From assembly GCA_016801885.1 (NCBI GenBank), contig CM028883.1:26330643-26394642 (forward strand): a stretch of 64,000 nucleotides of DNA. The letters run 5' to 3'. Under the pieces are notes generated by a model, which saw only the letters and a list, made by a program, of their open reading frames with translations, searched no databases and had not been told where the DNA came from. Within the stretch, counting starts at the first letter, position 1. Each line of letters opens with the position of its first letter. This document shows positions 49,609 through 58,915 of the stretch, piece by piece. The translations under genes and the position numbers were made by a program. Source of the stretch: Toxotes chatareus. Taxonomy: Eukaryota > Chordata > Actinopteri > Toxotidae.

Positions 49609-49960
49609 GGCGGCACAGTGGTGCAGTGGTTAGCACTGTCGCCTCACAGCAAGAGGGTTCCAAGTTTGAACCCCGGTCTGGGCTCTTCTGTGTGGAGTTT
49701 GCATGTTTTCCCTGTGCCTGCGTGGGTTCTCTCCGGGTACTCCAGCTTCCTCCCACAATTCCAAAAACATGCATAGGTTAGGTTAATTGGCTACTCTAAA
49801 TTGCCCGTAGGTGTGAGTGTGTGCATGTGTGGTTGTCTGTCTTTGTGTGTCAGCCCTGCGATTGGCTGGCGACCAGACCTCTCGCCCATAGTCCGCTGGG
49901 ATAGGCTCCAGCTCCCCCGCGACCCTGACAGATTAAGCGGTAGAAAATGAATGAATGAAT
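49609..49960 (+). mobile_element. tRNA-derived SINE with target-site duplications
   Basis: A 352-bp retroposon starting GGCGGCACAG. The A box TGGTGCAGTGG lies at about 49619-49629, and a B-box-like GTTTGAACCCC follows near 49663-49673, consistent with a tRNA-derived RNA polymerase III promoter. The body carries TGTGTGGAGTTTGCATG, CTCTCCGGGTACTCC and GATTGGCTGGCGACC, which I recognise as a very abundant fish repeat. It ends in an (AATG)n tail (49947-49960). The 13-bp sequence AATTCCTATAATG flanks it exactly on both sides (49596-49608 and 49961-49973), showing LINE-type target-primed insertion. The perfect duplication suggests a fairly recent event, although the body has point changes relative to the usual form. 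Confidence 0.9.
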
Positions 49961-49973
49961 AATTCCTATAATG
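49961..49973. repeat. SINE target-site duplication, right copy
   Basis: AATTCCTATAATG, identical to 49596-49608. Confidence 0.95.
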
Positions 49974-51281
49974 TGAGTCAATAAAATGCAAAACAGTTAA
50001 GGATTAAAATTTAGGTGTATTTATTCTCTTTGTTTTGCTGTTGATATTCTGGGTTATTCCTTGGATGGTATAGGATAGGCAATAATAAGCTTTGTGCTTC
50101 AGCCTATTCCTTTTTCGGTTATTGACTGTGACATTTGTATGAAATGATTTTTGTTTATTTTATAAGATGTATGTAACCGAAATAACTTGAAATTGAAACA
50201 AATCTCTTCCCCTTCCTGCCCTATCTGTGTTCAACTATACCATATTATAATGCAGACAAATGTACTAGAATACATCTAGTTGTTCCCATTTTTCTTTTTC
50301 TGTTGACAGACAATCGAATGAGGAAGAATTAGCCTAGTGATTTAATCATAGCTCAAATGTCATTCCCAAGCTGCTGCACCACAGTGGTAAAAAAAAAAAA
50401 ATCATTGCTTTATAATCAAGACGTCATCCAACAAAATCAGCATAAATCCAGGTTAGTCCAGTTATAGCGTGATTGGCTATAATGAAAATTAAAAACAGTG
50501 ATTACAGAGAAAGGACAGAAGGTTGGCACACAGTCCTGACTGCAGGCAAACTGCAAATTTGAAATCACACATTTGAAACTCTCAGAGATAAAATTAGCAC
50601 TTATCCACTGCTTATATGGGTACTGCTGTAAAAGTGTTAAAGCAAGACTTCTGAATGAATCACAAGGAATCACTAATAGGTGAACACTGAACACCCACAG
50701 AGTAAGTGGTTAGCATTGTACCTGTCATCAGGTAACCCTTATGACAGCTCTTTAGGTGTTGAGTTTATAACTGATATGGTCCACATGGTCCACTGGAATT
50801 TACACTATCAGAGTTACAATGTACAACCTGTTCCCACCACCCAAGTGCAATAATCACTCCCAAGAGTATTGAAATAAAAAAAATAAAATAAAATAAAATG
50901 TATAAATAAAACAAGGGCTTTTCATTATATTTGACAAATTTAAAGGCACTCTTTGGCTGTCATCATATGCCCCTTACCAAGGAAAGACACATAATTCCAG
51001 CTAAACCAGAGTAGAAGTCAAAGACATCATGCTCAGTTAAAGATAAAAAAAAGGGGAAGTTGGGGAGCATATGACCAAAGTCAATGTCCAAAGCGCAAAA
51101 AAGGTTTGCAATCCCGAATATTTAATTTAAAGGTACCTTTTAAAAGCATAAGGGAACCGACAAAGGCAAGAGCCCCCATGTTCACTTGCACCGCAGGGGA
51201 AGCAGATAAGACTCTTGTACCAAGTGGCACAGTACACTTTCTCTAAGGAAGACAACTTGAAGGAAAAAGGCAGGGGGGAAT
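49974..51281. other. Non-genic stretch, no gene recognised
   Basis: Unassigned DNA with an A13 run (50388-50400) and an (AAAAT)n tract at 50872-50900. Confidence 0.45.
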
Positions 51282-51503
51282 GTGTCTGAGTTCCATGTTA
51301 CCACCCTAAGCGAGTACAAGAGAACCTACACAGTCACTCAAGGTCTGAGGATCCAAAGGGAATTTTTGATTTGGAGAGATGATGTGGAGTTTTGCAAAAG
51401 GTGGCGTGAAATCTTGAACCACTGCTCTGTGGACCTAATACTGCTAGGAATAGAGCAAAAAACATTGGTAAAGAGATTGTAGAGCTCAAAAAACACATTG
51501 AAC
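51282..51503 (+). pseudogene. ORF fragment of an unassigned mobile element
   Basis: The frame reads GLRIQREFLIWRDDVEFCKRW, then ILNHCSVDLILLGIEQ. After a frame change near 51475 it continues KEIVELKKHIEHS, a charged helical segment. I have a vague recollection of similar W-x-x-ILN-x-CS-x-DLMLLxIE sequences at the start of fish retroelement proteins (possibly Penelope-like), but cannot assign it. It runs directly into LINE sequence at about 51504. It is a truncated fragment, not a host gene. Confidence 0.4.
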
Positions 51504-52350
51504 ACTCTCTAAATAAGACAGAATTGATTGTTTTTGGTTCCAAAAATGAAAGGTCCAAGATCAGTGCTCACCTTGACTCCATATCACTAAAGGTTACAAA
51601 TCAAACCAGAAATCTCAGTGTAATTCTTGACTCAGACCTGAATTTCACCAACCATATAAAAGCTATCACCAAGTCTGTCTATTACCACCTGAAAAACATT
51701 GCTAGGATCAAGGGTTTTCTATCCAAACAAGACAGAAAAACGTATCCACGCATTCATTTTCAGTTGGCTAGATTATTGTAATGGCATCCTAACAGGTCTA
51801 AACAAACGATCTATCAGACAGTTGCACCTTTTCCAAAATGCTGCTGCCAGAGTCCTGACTAACACCAGAAAAGTGGACCACATTACACCTGTCCTCAAAT
51901 CACTGCACTGGCTTCCTATGAGTCAAAGGATACAGTTTAAAGTTCTACTCTTGGTCTACAAAGCACTGAATGGTCTTGGACCAAAATATCTCATGGATTT
52001 ATTGGTTCCTCATGAAGCATCCAGACCCCATAGATCATCAGGGACAGGCCTACTGTGTGTTCCTAGGGTCAGGACTAAACAAAGTGAAGCAGGATTCAGT
52101 CATTCTGCCCCTCACTTGTGGAATAAACTTCCGGAATACCTGAGGTCAGCCCAAACAGTTTATTTAAGTCAGGCCTGAAAACACACTTGTTTACTGAAGC
52201 ATTCTCTTAAATGGTCTTAACTGCACTCCTCTTATTTATTTTACTATTTTCTATTTTTTCTGCTCCAATGTTTTAATATATTTCTTTTATCCTATTATTT
52301 ATTATTTTAATGTTATATGATTTGCTTTTATTGTCTTTTATTGTCTTTGT
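51504..52350 (+). mobile_element. L2/CR1-group LINE, 3' end, 5'-truncated
   Basis: The C-terminal end of a non-LTR reverse transcriptase. Frame 1 (51504-~51740) reads KTELIVFGSKNE, NLSVILDSDLNF and HIKAITKSVYYHLKNIARIK. After a frameshift near 51740, frame 2 reads FSWLDYCNGILTGL, AAARVLTNTRKVDHITPVLK, SLHWLPMSQRIQFKVLLLVY and LWNKLPEYLRSAQT. A second frameshift near 52165 leads to a short FKSGLKTHLF-type end and a stop at 52210. These are hallmark motifs of the L2/CR1/Rex1 group of the jockey superfamily; I cannot separate the families. The 3' UTR ends with repeated TTTTATTGTC words at 52325-52350, a typical short-repeat tail. The catalytic core is missing, so it is dead. Confidence 0.85.
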
Positions 52351-52351
52351 C

Positions 52352-52710
52352 TTTGTTTACTTGGATGACATCTTGATCTTTTCCCCAGACTCGGACTCTC
52401 ATGTTGGCCATGTACGTCAGGTTGACTAGCAGTTGCTGGAGAACCAATTGTATGTTAAAGCTGAAAAAAATGAGTTTCATGCCGACACTGTATCTTTGGC
52501 TTCATCGTGGCCCCTAGAAAGATACAAATGGATCCGGCTAAAGTTAGCACTGTGGCTCAGTGACCTACACCTGATAGCCACAAAAACATTCAGCAATTCT
52601 TGGGATTTGCTAACCTTTACAGGCGGTTTATCAGAAACTTCAGTGCCATAGCTGCTTCTCTCCATGCACTCATTTCTCCACAGACTCTGTTTCTTTGGTC
52701 TTCTCAAGCC
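52352..52710 (+). mobile_element. Ty3/gypsy reverse transcriptase fragment
   Basis: The frame beginning at 52352 reads FVYLDDILIFSPDSDSHVGH, with the catalytic YLDD at 52358-52369. An in-frame TAG follows at about 52427, then LLENQLYVKAEKNEFHADTV. After a frameshift near 52490-52500 the continuation in other frames includes [20 protein letters not shown] and [12 protein letters not shown], the thumb and connection region of Ty3/gypsy reverse transcriptase. It ends abruptly near 52710. At least one stop and one or two frameshifts make it non-functional. It starts immediately after the LINE tail and is followed 95 bp later by a Tc1 element. Confidence 0.9.
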
Positions 52711-52805
52711 AGAGGAACCAAGTGGCTTCTAGTGGTGAGTGACCAGAGCAGAGACTATTACCTAAAACCTCAAGAACAACAAAAGAAACCATACTCTGTC
52801 AATTA

Positions 52806-53005
52806 CAGTGGGGCAAAAAAGTATTTAGTCAGCCACCGATTGTGCAAGTTCTTCTGCTTAAAATGATGACAGAGGTCTGTAATTTTCATCATAGGTACAC
52901 TTCAACTGTGAGAGACAGAATGTGGAAAGAAAATCCAGGAAATCACAGTGTAGGATTTTTAAAGAATTTATTTATAAATTTCTGTGTAAAATAGGTATTT
53001 GGTCA
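52806..53005 (+). repeat. Left terminal inverted repeat, Tc1 copy 2
   Basis: Pairs with 54192-54392 with few mismatches. The outer direct repeat is at 52821-52831 and the inner one at 52994-53005. Confidence 0.92.
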
Positions 53006-53021
53006 ATAACAAAAGTTCAAC

Positions 53022-54025
53022 TCAATACTTTGTAACATAATCTTTGTTGACAATGACAAGAGGTCAAACGTTTTCTGTAGGTCTTCACCAGGTTTGCACA
53101 CACTGTAGCTGGTATTTTGGCCCATTCTTCCATGCAGATCTCCTCTAGAGCAGTGATGTTTTGGGGCTGTTGCTGGGACACACGGGCTTTCTATTGGGTT
53201 GAGGTCTGGAGACTGGCTAGGCCACTCCAGGACCTTGAAATGCTTCTTACGGAGCCATTCCTTTGTTGCCCGGGCGGTGTGTTTGGGATCATTGTCATGC
53301 TGAAAGACCCAGCCACGTCTCATCTTCAATGCTCTCACTGATGGAAGGAGGTTTTTGCTCAAAATCTCACAATACCTGGCCCCATTCATTCTTTCCTTAA
53401 CACGGATCAGTCGTCCTGTCCCCTTTGCAGAAAAACAGCCCCAAAGCATGATGTTTCCACCCCCATGCTTCACAGTGGGTATGGTGTTCTTGGAATGCAA
53501 CTCAGCATTCTTCTTCCTCCAAACACGACGAGTTGAGTTTTTACCAAAAATTTCTATTTTGGTCTCATCTGACCACATGACAGTCTCCCAGTTCTCCTCT
53601 GGATCATCCACATGGTCACGGGCAAACTTTAGACGGGCCTGGACATGTGCTGGCTTAAGCAGGGGGACACGTCTGGCACTGCAGGATTTGATTCCCTGTC
53701 GGCGTAGTGTGTTACTGATGGTAACCTTTGTTACTTTGGTCCCAGCTCTCTGCAGATCATTCACCAGGTCCCTCCATGTAGTTCTGGGATTCTTGCTCAC
53801 TGTTCTCATGATCAGTTTGACCCCACAGGATGAGATCTTGCGTGGAGCCCCAGATCGAGGGAGATTATCAGTGACCTTGTATGTCTTCCATTTTCTAATA
53901 ATTGCTCCCAGAGTTGATTTATTCACTCCAAGCTGCTTGCCTATTGTAGATTCACTCTTCCCAGCCATGTGCAGGTCTACAATTTTGTTCCTGGTGTCCT
54001 TTGACAGATCTTTGGTCTTGGCCAT
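53022..54025 (-). pseudogene. Tc1 transposase, frameshifted
   Basis: Same gene as 29410-30432, starting at the equivalent ATG (54025) in the same Kozak context and with the same TATA box (54069-54076). The N-terminal DNA-binding region and D153, D244 and E279 are all still encoded. A 20-bp deletion between 53190 and 53191 shifts the frame right after NPIE, and a single inserted A near 53058 does not restore it. The last ~60 residues are therefore replaced, and the frame runs on to 53003. The deletion is flanked by short CTTT/TTTC microhomology. Up to the break the protein differs from the intact copy at only a handful of positions (for example R67C and N131R), pointing to a recent common source. 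Confidence 0.93.
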
Positions 54026-54191
54026 GGTGGAGTTTGGAGTCTGACTGTTTGAGACTGTGGTCAGGTGTCTTTTATACAAATAACGAGTTCAAACAGGTGC
54101 CATTAATACAGGTAACGAGTGGAGGACAGAAGAGCTTCTTAAAGAAGAAGTTACAGGTTTGTGAGAGTCAGAAATCTTGCTTGTTTGTAGG

Positions 54192-54392
54192 TGACCAAAT
54201 ACTTATTTTACGCAGGAATTTATAAATAAATTCTTTAAAAATCCTATAATGTGATTTCCTGGATTTTTTTTTCCACATTCTGTCTCTCACAGTTGAAGTG
54301 TACCTATGATGAAAATTACAGACCTCTGTCATCATTTTAAGCAGGAGAACTTGCACAATCTGTGGCTGACCAAATACTTTTTTGCCCCACTG
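54192..54392 (-). repeat. Right terminal inverted repeat, Tc1 copy 2
   Basis: Reverse complement of the left arm; ends CCCCACTG at the TA site. Confidence 0.92.
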
Positions 54393-54559
54393 TATGTGAT
54401 CGCTTACAGCATAAGCTAGCTCAAAAACTAAATCAGTGGTAAACAATGACAGAGTGGCCATAGATAGAACTTGGACGATTGTCATTGGAGTTGAATCCCC
54501 TGCACTGAACAACTTGGGTTGGTAGTTCAGTGCTTGTGTAGCAGGATGAGATGTTTCAC

Positions 54560-55480
54560 CTTTCATCTCCCAGTGCGAGTTTGTGCTGTTTCGTTCACCT
54601 CGGTCCTCGTTAGCCTATCACCACATGAGAGCACTCTATAAAAGGGTGCTGTGGCCATCTTGACCCTCTCCTGCTCCTGGCTCTGAGGCCCACTTCCTGG
54701 TCGCCCGCTTCCTTCCGCCTTGTCGCGCTGGTGCAGACGCCGAACTGCCGGTCCTCCACTGACGTGCGTGGCTCGTGGGTTCATTCCCAGTGCTGCAAAT
54801 TAGCCGCAGGTTGCTGCTAGCCTCCACTGTTGCTGAGTGGACATGCTCTCGCTTCTCTCTCCCTCAGGTGATCACACGTAACCTGATTCGTATGTACAAC
54901 TCAGTGCGTTTGATGCATTTAACCTGCATGCGCCACGTATATGTAGCTTGGTTAACTTTATTTCCTTTTTGTTAAATACAGAGGATTATTTGCCAGCTGC
55001 TTTGTCTTGCACGGAGCAAGAAATACTGCTGCTTTTCCTGCTTTGCCTTGCTTCGTTTCTATTTGATTAGGCTATTTGGTTTATTAAGTATTCTGTTTAA
55101 CCAGGGTCTGTGTTGGTTTATTTGTTGTTTTTTTCTTTCTTTTCTTGTTTAATTTTTTGACATTCCGTAATTCAATTAGCCCTGGTATTCAGTTGGATTT
55201 TGTGTTTTTGCTTCTTGACTGTTTGTTTCTTTTGCCCGTGACAACAATTTTATGTTTTGTTATGTTTAGTTATTGATATTCTTAGTGCCCGTTGTAAAAT
55301 GAACCTGGGTGCCTTGGAGTTGGTAGAGTTGGCTATAACTATTTTCTTGGGTGAAATTCCCAAGGTGGCGTTGTCTGGCTTTGTAGGTTGCTCTTAGTTG
55401 GGTGTTGTAGTGATCTACACCATCAGCTATCTGCTACCAGCCCCCCATCATCATATATCTCATCCCTTGCTCGCCACACT
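54560..55480 (+). mobile_element. LTR-like or promoter-like region, unclassified
   Basis: A CTCTATAAAAGGG TATA element at ~54635-54645 is followed by a GC- and CpG-richer stretch (54680-54790: GGTCGCCCGC, TTGTCGCGCTGG, GACGCCGAACTGCCGG), then by a long T-rich stretch (55080-55280). It ends near TTGCTCGCCACAC (55466). This U3-R-U5-like layout, on the same strand as the gypsy reverse transcriptase fragment upstream, suggests the 3' LTR of a gypsy element. It could instead be an unrelated promoter. I did not find a second copy or target duplication. Confidence 0.4.
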
Positions 55481-55496
55481 TGGAAAAAAAAACCGT

Positions 55497-55577
55497 CAGA
55501 GAGAGGCAGAGAAAGAAAGAAAGAAAGAGAGAGAGCAGGGGAGGGAGGGAGCAAGAGAAAGCGAAAGGGAGAGAGAC
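55497..55577. repeat. Purine-rich (GA/GAAA)n tract
   Basis: An almost uninterrupted purine strand of GAGAGG, GAAAGAAAGAAAGA and GAGAGAG words. Such mirror-like homopurine tracts can form triplex DNA. The overlapping frames rich in K, R and E (or L, S and F) are artefacts. Confidence 0.9.
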
Positions 55578-56243
55578 AGATAGCAGTGTTGTGTTATGGC
55601 GATCAGCCCAGTTGAGCAGGCTGCTCAGCCAACTGTGGTTCTGTGTGGTCATCGTCTCCCTCCACAGCTCACCAGATTCGATTTGGTCCTGTGGCTCCAC
55701 CCACCCACTTACTTACTGTTCACGTATTGGTATCTTTATCATTGTTTAAGCACTGAGGCAGGAAGCAGTGGAGTGTTGCTGACTCACATGGAAAGCTTAA
55801 AGAAAAGAAGTTAGAATCGAGAAAAGTCCCAATGCTTCAAATAGTTGTTTATCTCAAAGCAGTGATCCTGCAGACAGACAGGTTCAGGACAGACTGGTGT
55901 CATCAAATGGTTTATGAATAACACGCCAGAGTCTTAAGTCATTTTGCATGTTATCATTATGCATTTTTTGGTTTATCGTGGGGCATTTCACAACACTGTC
56001 TAACCCCTAACCTAACCTGACTAAAACACTGATAAATCACACACAGGGCTGAACAGCGTTAAATGACATATAAAATGTCTTTGAAGGTGATTTATAGGCA
56101 ATCTCATGGTATAAGCGCAGATTCAGGACCACAGCTTCCACTGAGTCCAGTTCAAACACCAGTCAAGTTACAGGTAACAAGTTTACAGCGTAGGAGGCAG
56201 GCAGAAGACAACAGGTTTCTTTGGCAGGATAATGTTTCATAGC
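55578..56243. other. Spacer, no gene recognised
   Basis: Unassigned DNA up to the solo LTR. Confidence 0.45.
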
Positions 56244-56527
56244 TGTTATGTTTCTAAGCAGAATTAGGGACCAAAATGCAGAAGTCAACTCCACATGTTA
56301 CCACAGACGATCTGGCAAAGAATGGAATGAAAACAGGTGTTAATATAGTGCAGGTGTGGCTGATGAGGTGATTGCACACAGGTGAGCTGAAGTTGAGATG
56401 AGATACTGAAAGCATGTCAATCACACCCAGGCCCATGCACATACAGACAAACAGTGGACAAACAAGAGACACTGGGGAGGGGAGGACACCAGAAACACAA
56501 GGAAGGAGGGAGAGATGGTTCCTGACA
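56244..56527 (-). mobile_element. Solo LTR, gypsy-type
   Basis: A 284-bp unit with TGTTATGTTTCTAAG at one edge and GGTTCCTGACA at the other, so TG...CA termini. It is flanked by ATAGC and GTAGC (4 of 5 bases match), as expected for a 5-bp target duplication. On the minus strand it reads TGTCAGGAACC, CTCACCTGTGTGC, CCACACCTGCACTATATTAA (TATA-like), then GCCAGATCGTC. No internal retrotransposon sequence adjoins it, so it is the product of LTR-LTR recombination. Relatives lie at 18572-19066 and probably 48110-48400. Confidence 0.72.
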
Positions 56528-56532
56528 GTAGC

Positions 56533-58583
56533 TTTGTTTTCTGAAGAAACTGTACTTAAATAAAGTTGAGCTCAGAGTCAGTGTGACAGAGCAAACTGAA
56601 CAACAGGAAATAGCAGCTACCTTTTAGCTGATACTTGTCAGTGTGTCGCCTCAGGTACATGGTCATTTTTTAGACCTCCTTTGTGTAGCTGTGGGCTGTA
56701 ACATGAAAAGGTGTCTCTGATTTTTCTTCAAAGCCTACACTGTTAAAATAATCAGAGAATCTGTAACGGAATTGTGTAAATAACAGAAATAAATGTAATT
56801 CATGTTCAGGTGTTTCTATTGCACATATTTAACGTTTAATAATTTAAAAGTCGTTATAAGAAAGGAGATATTTATAAAAGGCTTAATGTAATTTCAGGTA
56901 AAGATTTTGAGATTGTGAACCTGCCATTCAGAAAGTGTCTAAGTGCCCATGCACCAAAGGTTGTGAAGGACAGACATCTCAGCACTTAAGAGCAAGAATA
57001 CTAGAACGTAAATCAGCTGTCCGACACATCACAAGCGTTGAACTTGATCAGCAAAACAGCATGAACCCCTTGTAAATATCATAATATATATTGAAATATA
57101 ACAGTGAGACCTCAGAATAGTTTTAGGGCTATGCTGAAGCAGCCATGCTTCAATGATCCCTGTCATTACTGATTTCAGTGACTGGGTATATAACTTTATA
57201 TAAAATAATATTACAGTTATGTACCCAGATAAAACTAATGCAGTCTGACAGCAGTCCTGAAATAAACCCTCCTTCATGAAGGTCATAATGTTCATTTTGT
57301 GTTGAAACAATTGTGTTTTTAAGAGGTGTTGATTCAATTGTGTGATCATTTTGGAGGCTGCAGTTTGGGCTTCTGTTGAGCTGTATTGTGTTATACTGAG
57401 AAGCGCATCTAACATTTGGCCCACCCCCTTTTTATCAGTGAGAGTGAAGTGAGTGTTAGAAACACCTCTCACTTTAACACAATACAGCTAAACAACAGCA
57501 CAAACAACAGTGTCCAAAATGACGGCAGCACCTCTCTAAAACTGTTTCAACAAGAAACATTAGAACTTTTATGAAGGGAGTGTTTTATTTAGGGCTGGTA
57601 CATTCAGGTCCATCAGTTTTGTCTGGATGGACCCAATGAACTGGAAACTTATCTGTGCATTTATAATAAAAGGTCCAATGTACATTGTCAAGTACTTTTT
57701 TGTTTATTTCTCTTAGGTAGTTAATTGACGAATTCTCCTGCAGAGGAAAAAAAGGGAAGGAATTACTGTTTGTGCACATGCACATGGATCTGTGTTTTAC
57801 ATTGATGAACTGATTTCCACATTACTTCAGTGAAATACTGCAGGGCTGAGCTCAGCACTGTCAGTGCTGCTTTTTAACCAATCTCAGTCAAACAACCACT
57901 TAAGTCCTTTCAAAATCCTCCAACTTTATTCGCAAGAAATTATCAGTAATTCAGGCCCGAAGCAAACACATTTCTGACTGCTCATGCACTGTGTGAAATT
58001 ATGTTAAAGGAAAAAAGCAAAAGAAGTTAAAAGGAAGCTAAATGGCTGTTAGCCTAACTGCTGGAGTAAGCTGTCCTGTTTCACACAGTTTTGCTCATCC
58101 TTGTATTCAAATCTATGCTATTTCAAACTTTCCCTTCATTCTCAGCCATGCGTGTTGGAAGAATGATAAACATCTGCCTTCTTTCTTGTACCTTCCACAG
58201 TGTCCCAGTTTTATTCAAGCACTGTTTTCCCTCATGGTTTTATCCAGAGATGAAAATACTTCCTTTTACCCAGAGGTAAACTGAGCAGTTTTGATTTAGA
58301 CCTACAGGAGCAAGCTAGTTTCAGTCATCATCATGATACTGTGATGATAATAATGGTTACTTCAAGCCAGATTTGAAAGGACAGACTAATTTTTTGTCCA
58401 GATTCTTGTGAAGGTAAAGGCAGGCTTCTGACATGGCTTCGTTTTTTAACTTTAACTTTATCTAAAGCCAATAAAACAGACAACCTGTAATGAAAGGTTA
58501 ATTATGACAGTCAATTTAGATATGATCTAAACTATCTATATGTAGAAACCTGATGATGAACTTCCATCTCTAGTTGAAGAACT
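56533..58583. other. Non-genic stretch, no gene recognised
   Basis: The 147-codon minus frame at 57029-57472 has no domain that I recognise; its surroundings (57010-57480) have a faint repeat-like texture. Nothing else noted. Confidence 0.4.
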
Positions 58584-58915
58584 ATGTACTGCCTCATCAC
58601 TTCTAATTCACCTGTGTTGTCTTGCTGTTTCTCTGGCACTCAAACTCCCACTGAGAGAGGCTGGTGGTTTGGGATTTATGAAATGTGTCTGAGTCTGCAC
58701 CAAGTACTAAATGTCCTCAATAGAACAAAGTGCAAAGACATTAGGCATGTTAGGGTGTTAGAGGTGTTTGGAGAGGTGCTCTCAGAAGAAATGAGTCTTC
58801 TCAAGATTCTTGAAGAAAGAGATTGCGTCCCTGCTCTGGTAGCATTTGGTAGCTTGTTCCATTGTAGAGGTCTACAGAGAGTTCCCTGGACTTCATGGCA
58901 GTTGAGTGAGTAAGA
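58584..58915 (+). repeat. Possible dispersed repeat fragment
   Basis: GAAATGAGTCTTCTCAAGAT...GAAGAAAGAGA...GGTAGCTTGTTCCA recalls a common fish interspersed repeat (words of the type GTCTTCAG-CTCTTGAAGA and GAGCTCGTTCCACCA). The 109-codon frame is probably incidental. Low confidence, from memory. Confidence 0.35.

Larger units (their letters stand above)
52806..54392 (-). mobile_element. Tc1/mariner element, both ends present
   Basis: A 1,587-bp element with tips CAGTGGGGCAAAAAAGTATT and its reverse complement, flanked by TA (52804-52805 and 54393-54394). Its ~200-bp inverted repeats each hold an outer and an inner copy of a GTATTTRGTCA direct repeat, the IR/DR arrangement. It is the same family as the element inside the 29-31 kb chimera and has the same orientation. 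Its transposase is broken, so it could move only with enzyme supplied in trans. Confidence 0.95.

Noticed and set aside
49609..49690. A functional tRNA gene
   Set aside because: A- and B-box-like sequences are present, but the segment continues into a 352-bp SINE body with tail and target duplications; no cloverleaf is evident.
53355..54044. 229-codon plus-strand frame across the second Tc1
   Set aside because: Antisense shadow of the transposase pseudogene.
55388..55749. Frames rich in KERE or LSF
   Set aside because: Translation of the homopurine tract.
57029..57472. 147-codon minus frame
   Set aside because: No domain recognised; surrounding sequence looks repeat-like rather than genic.
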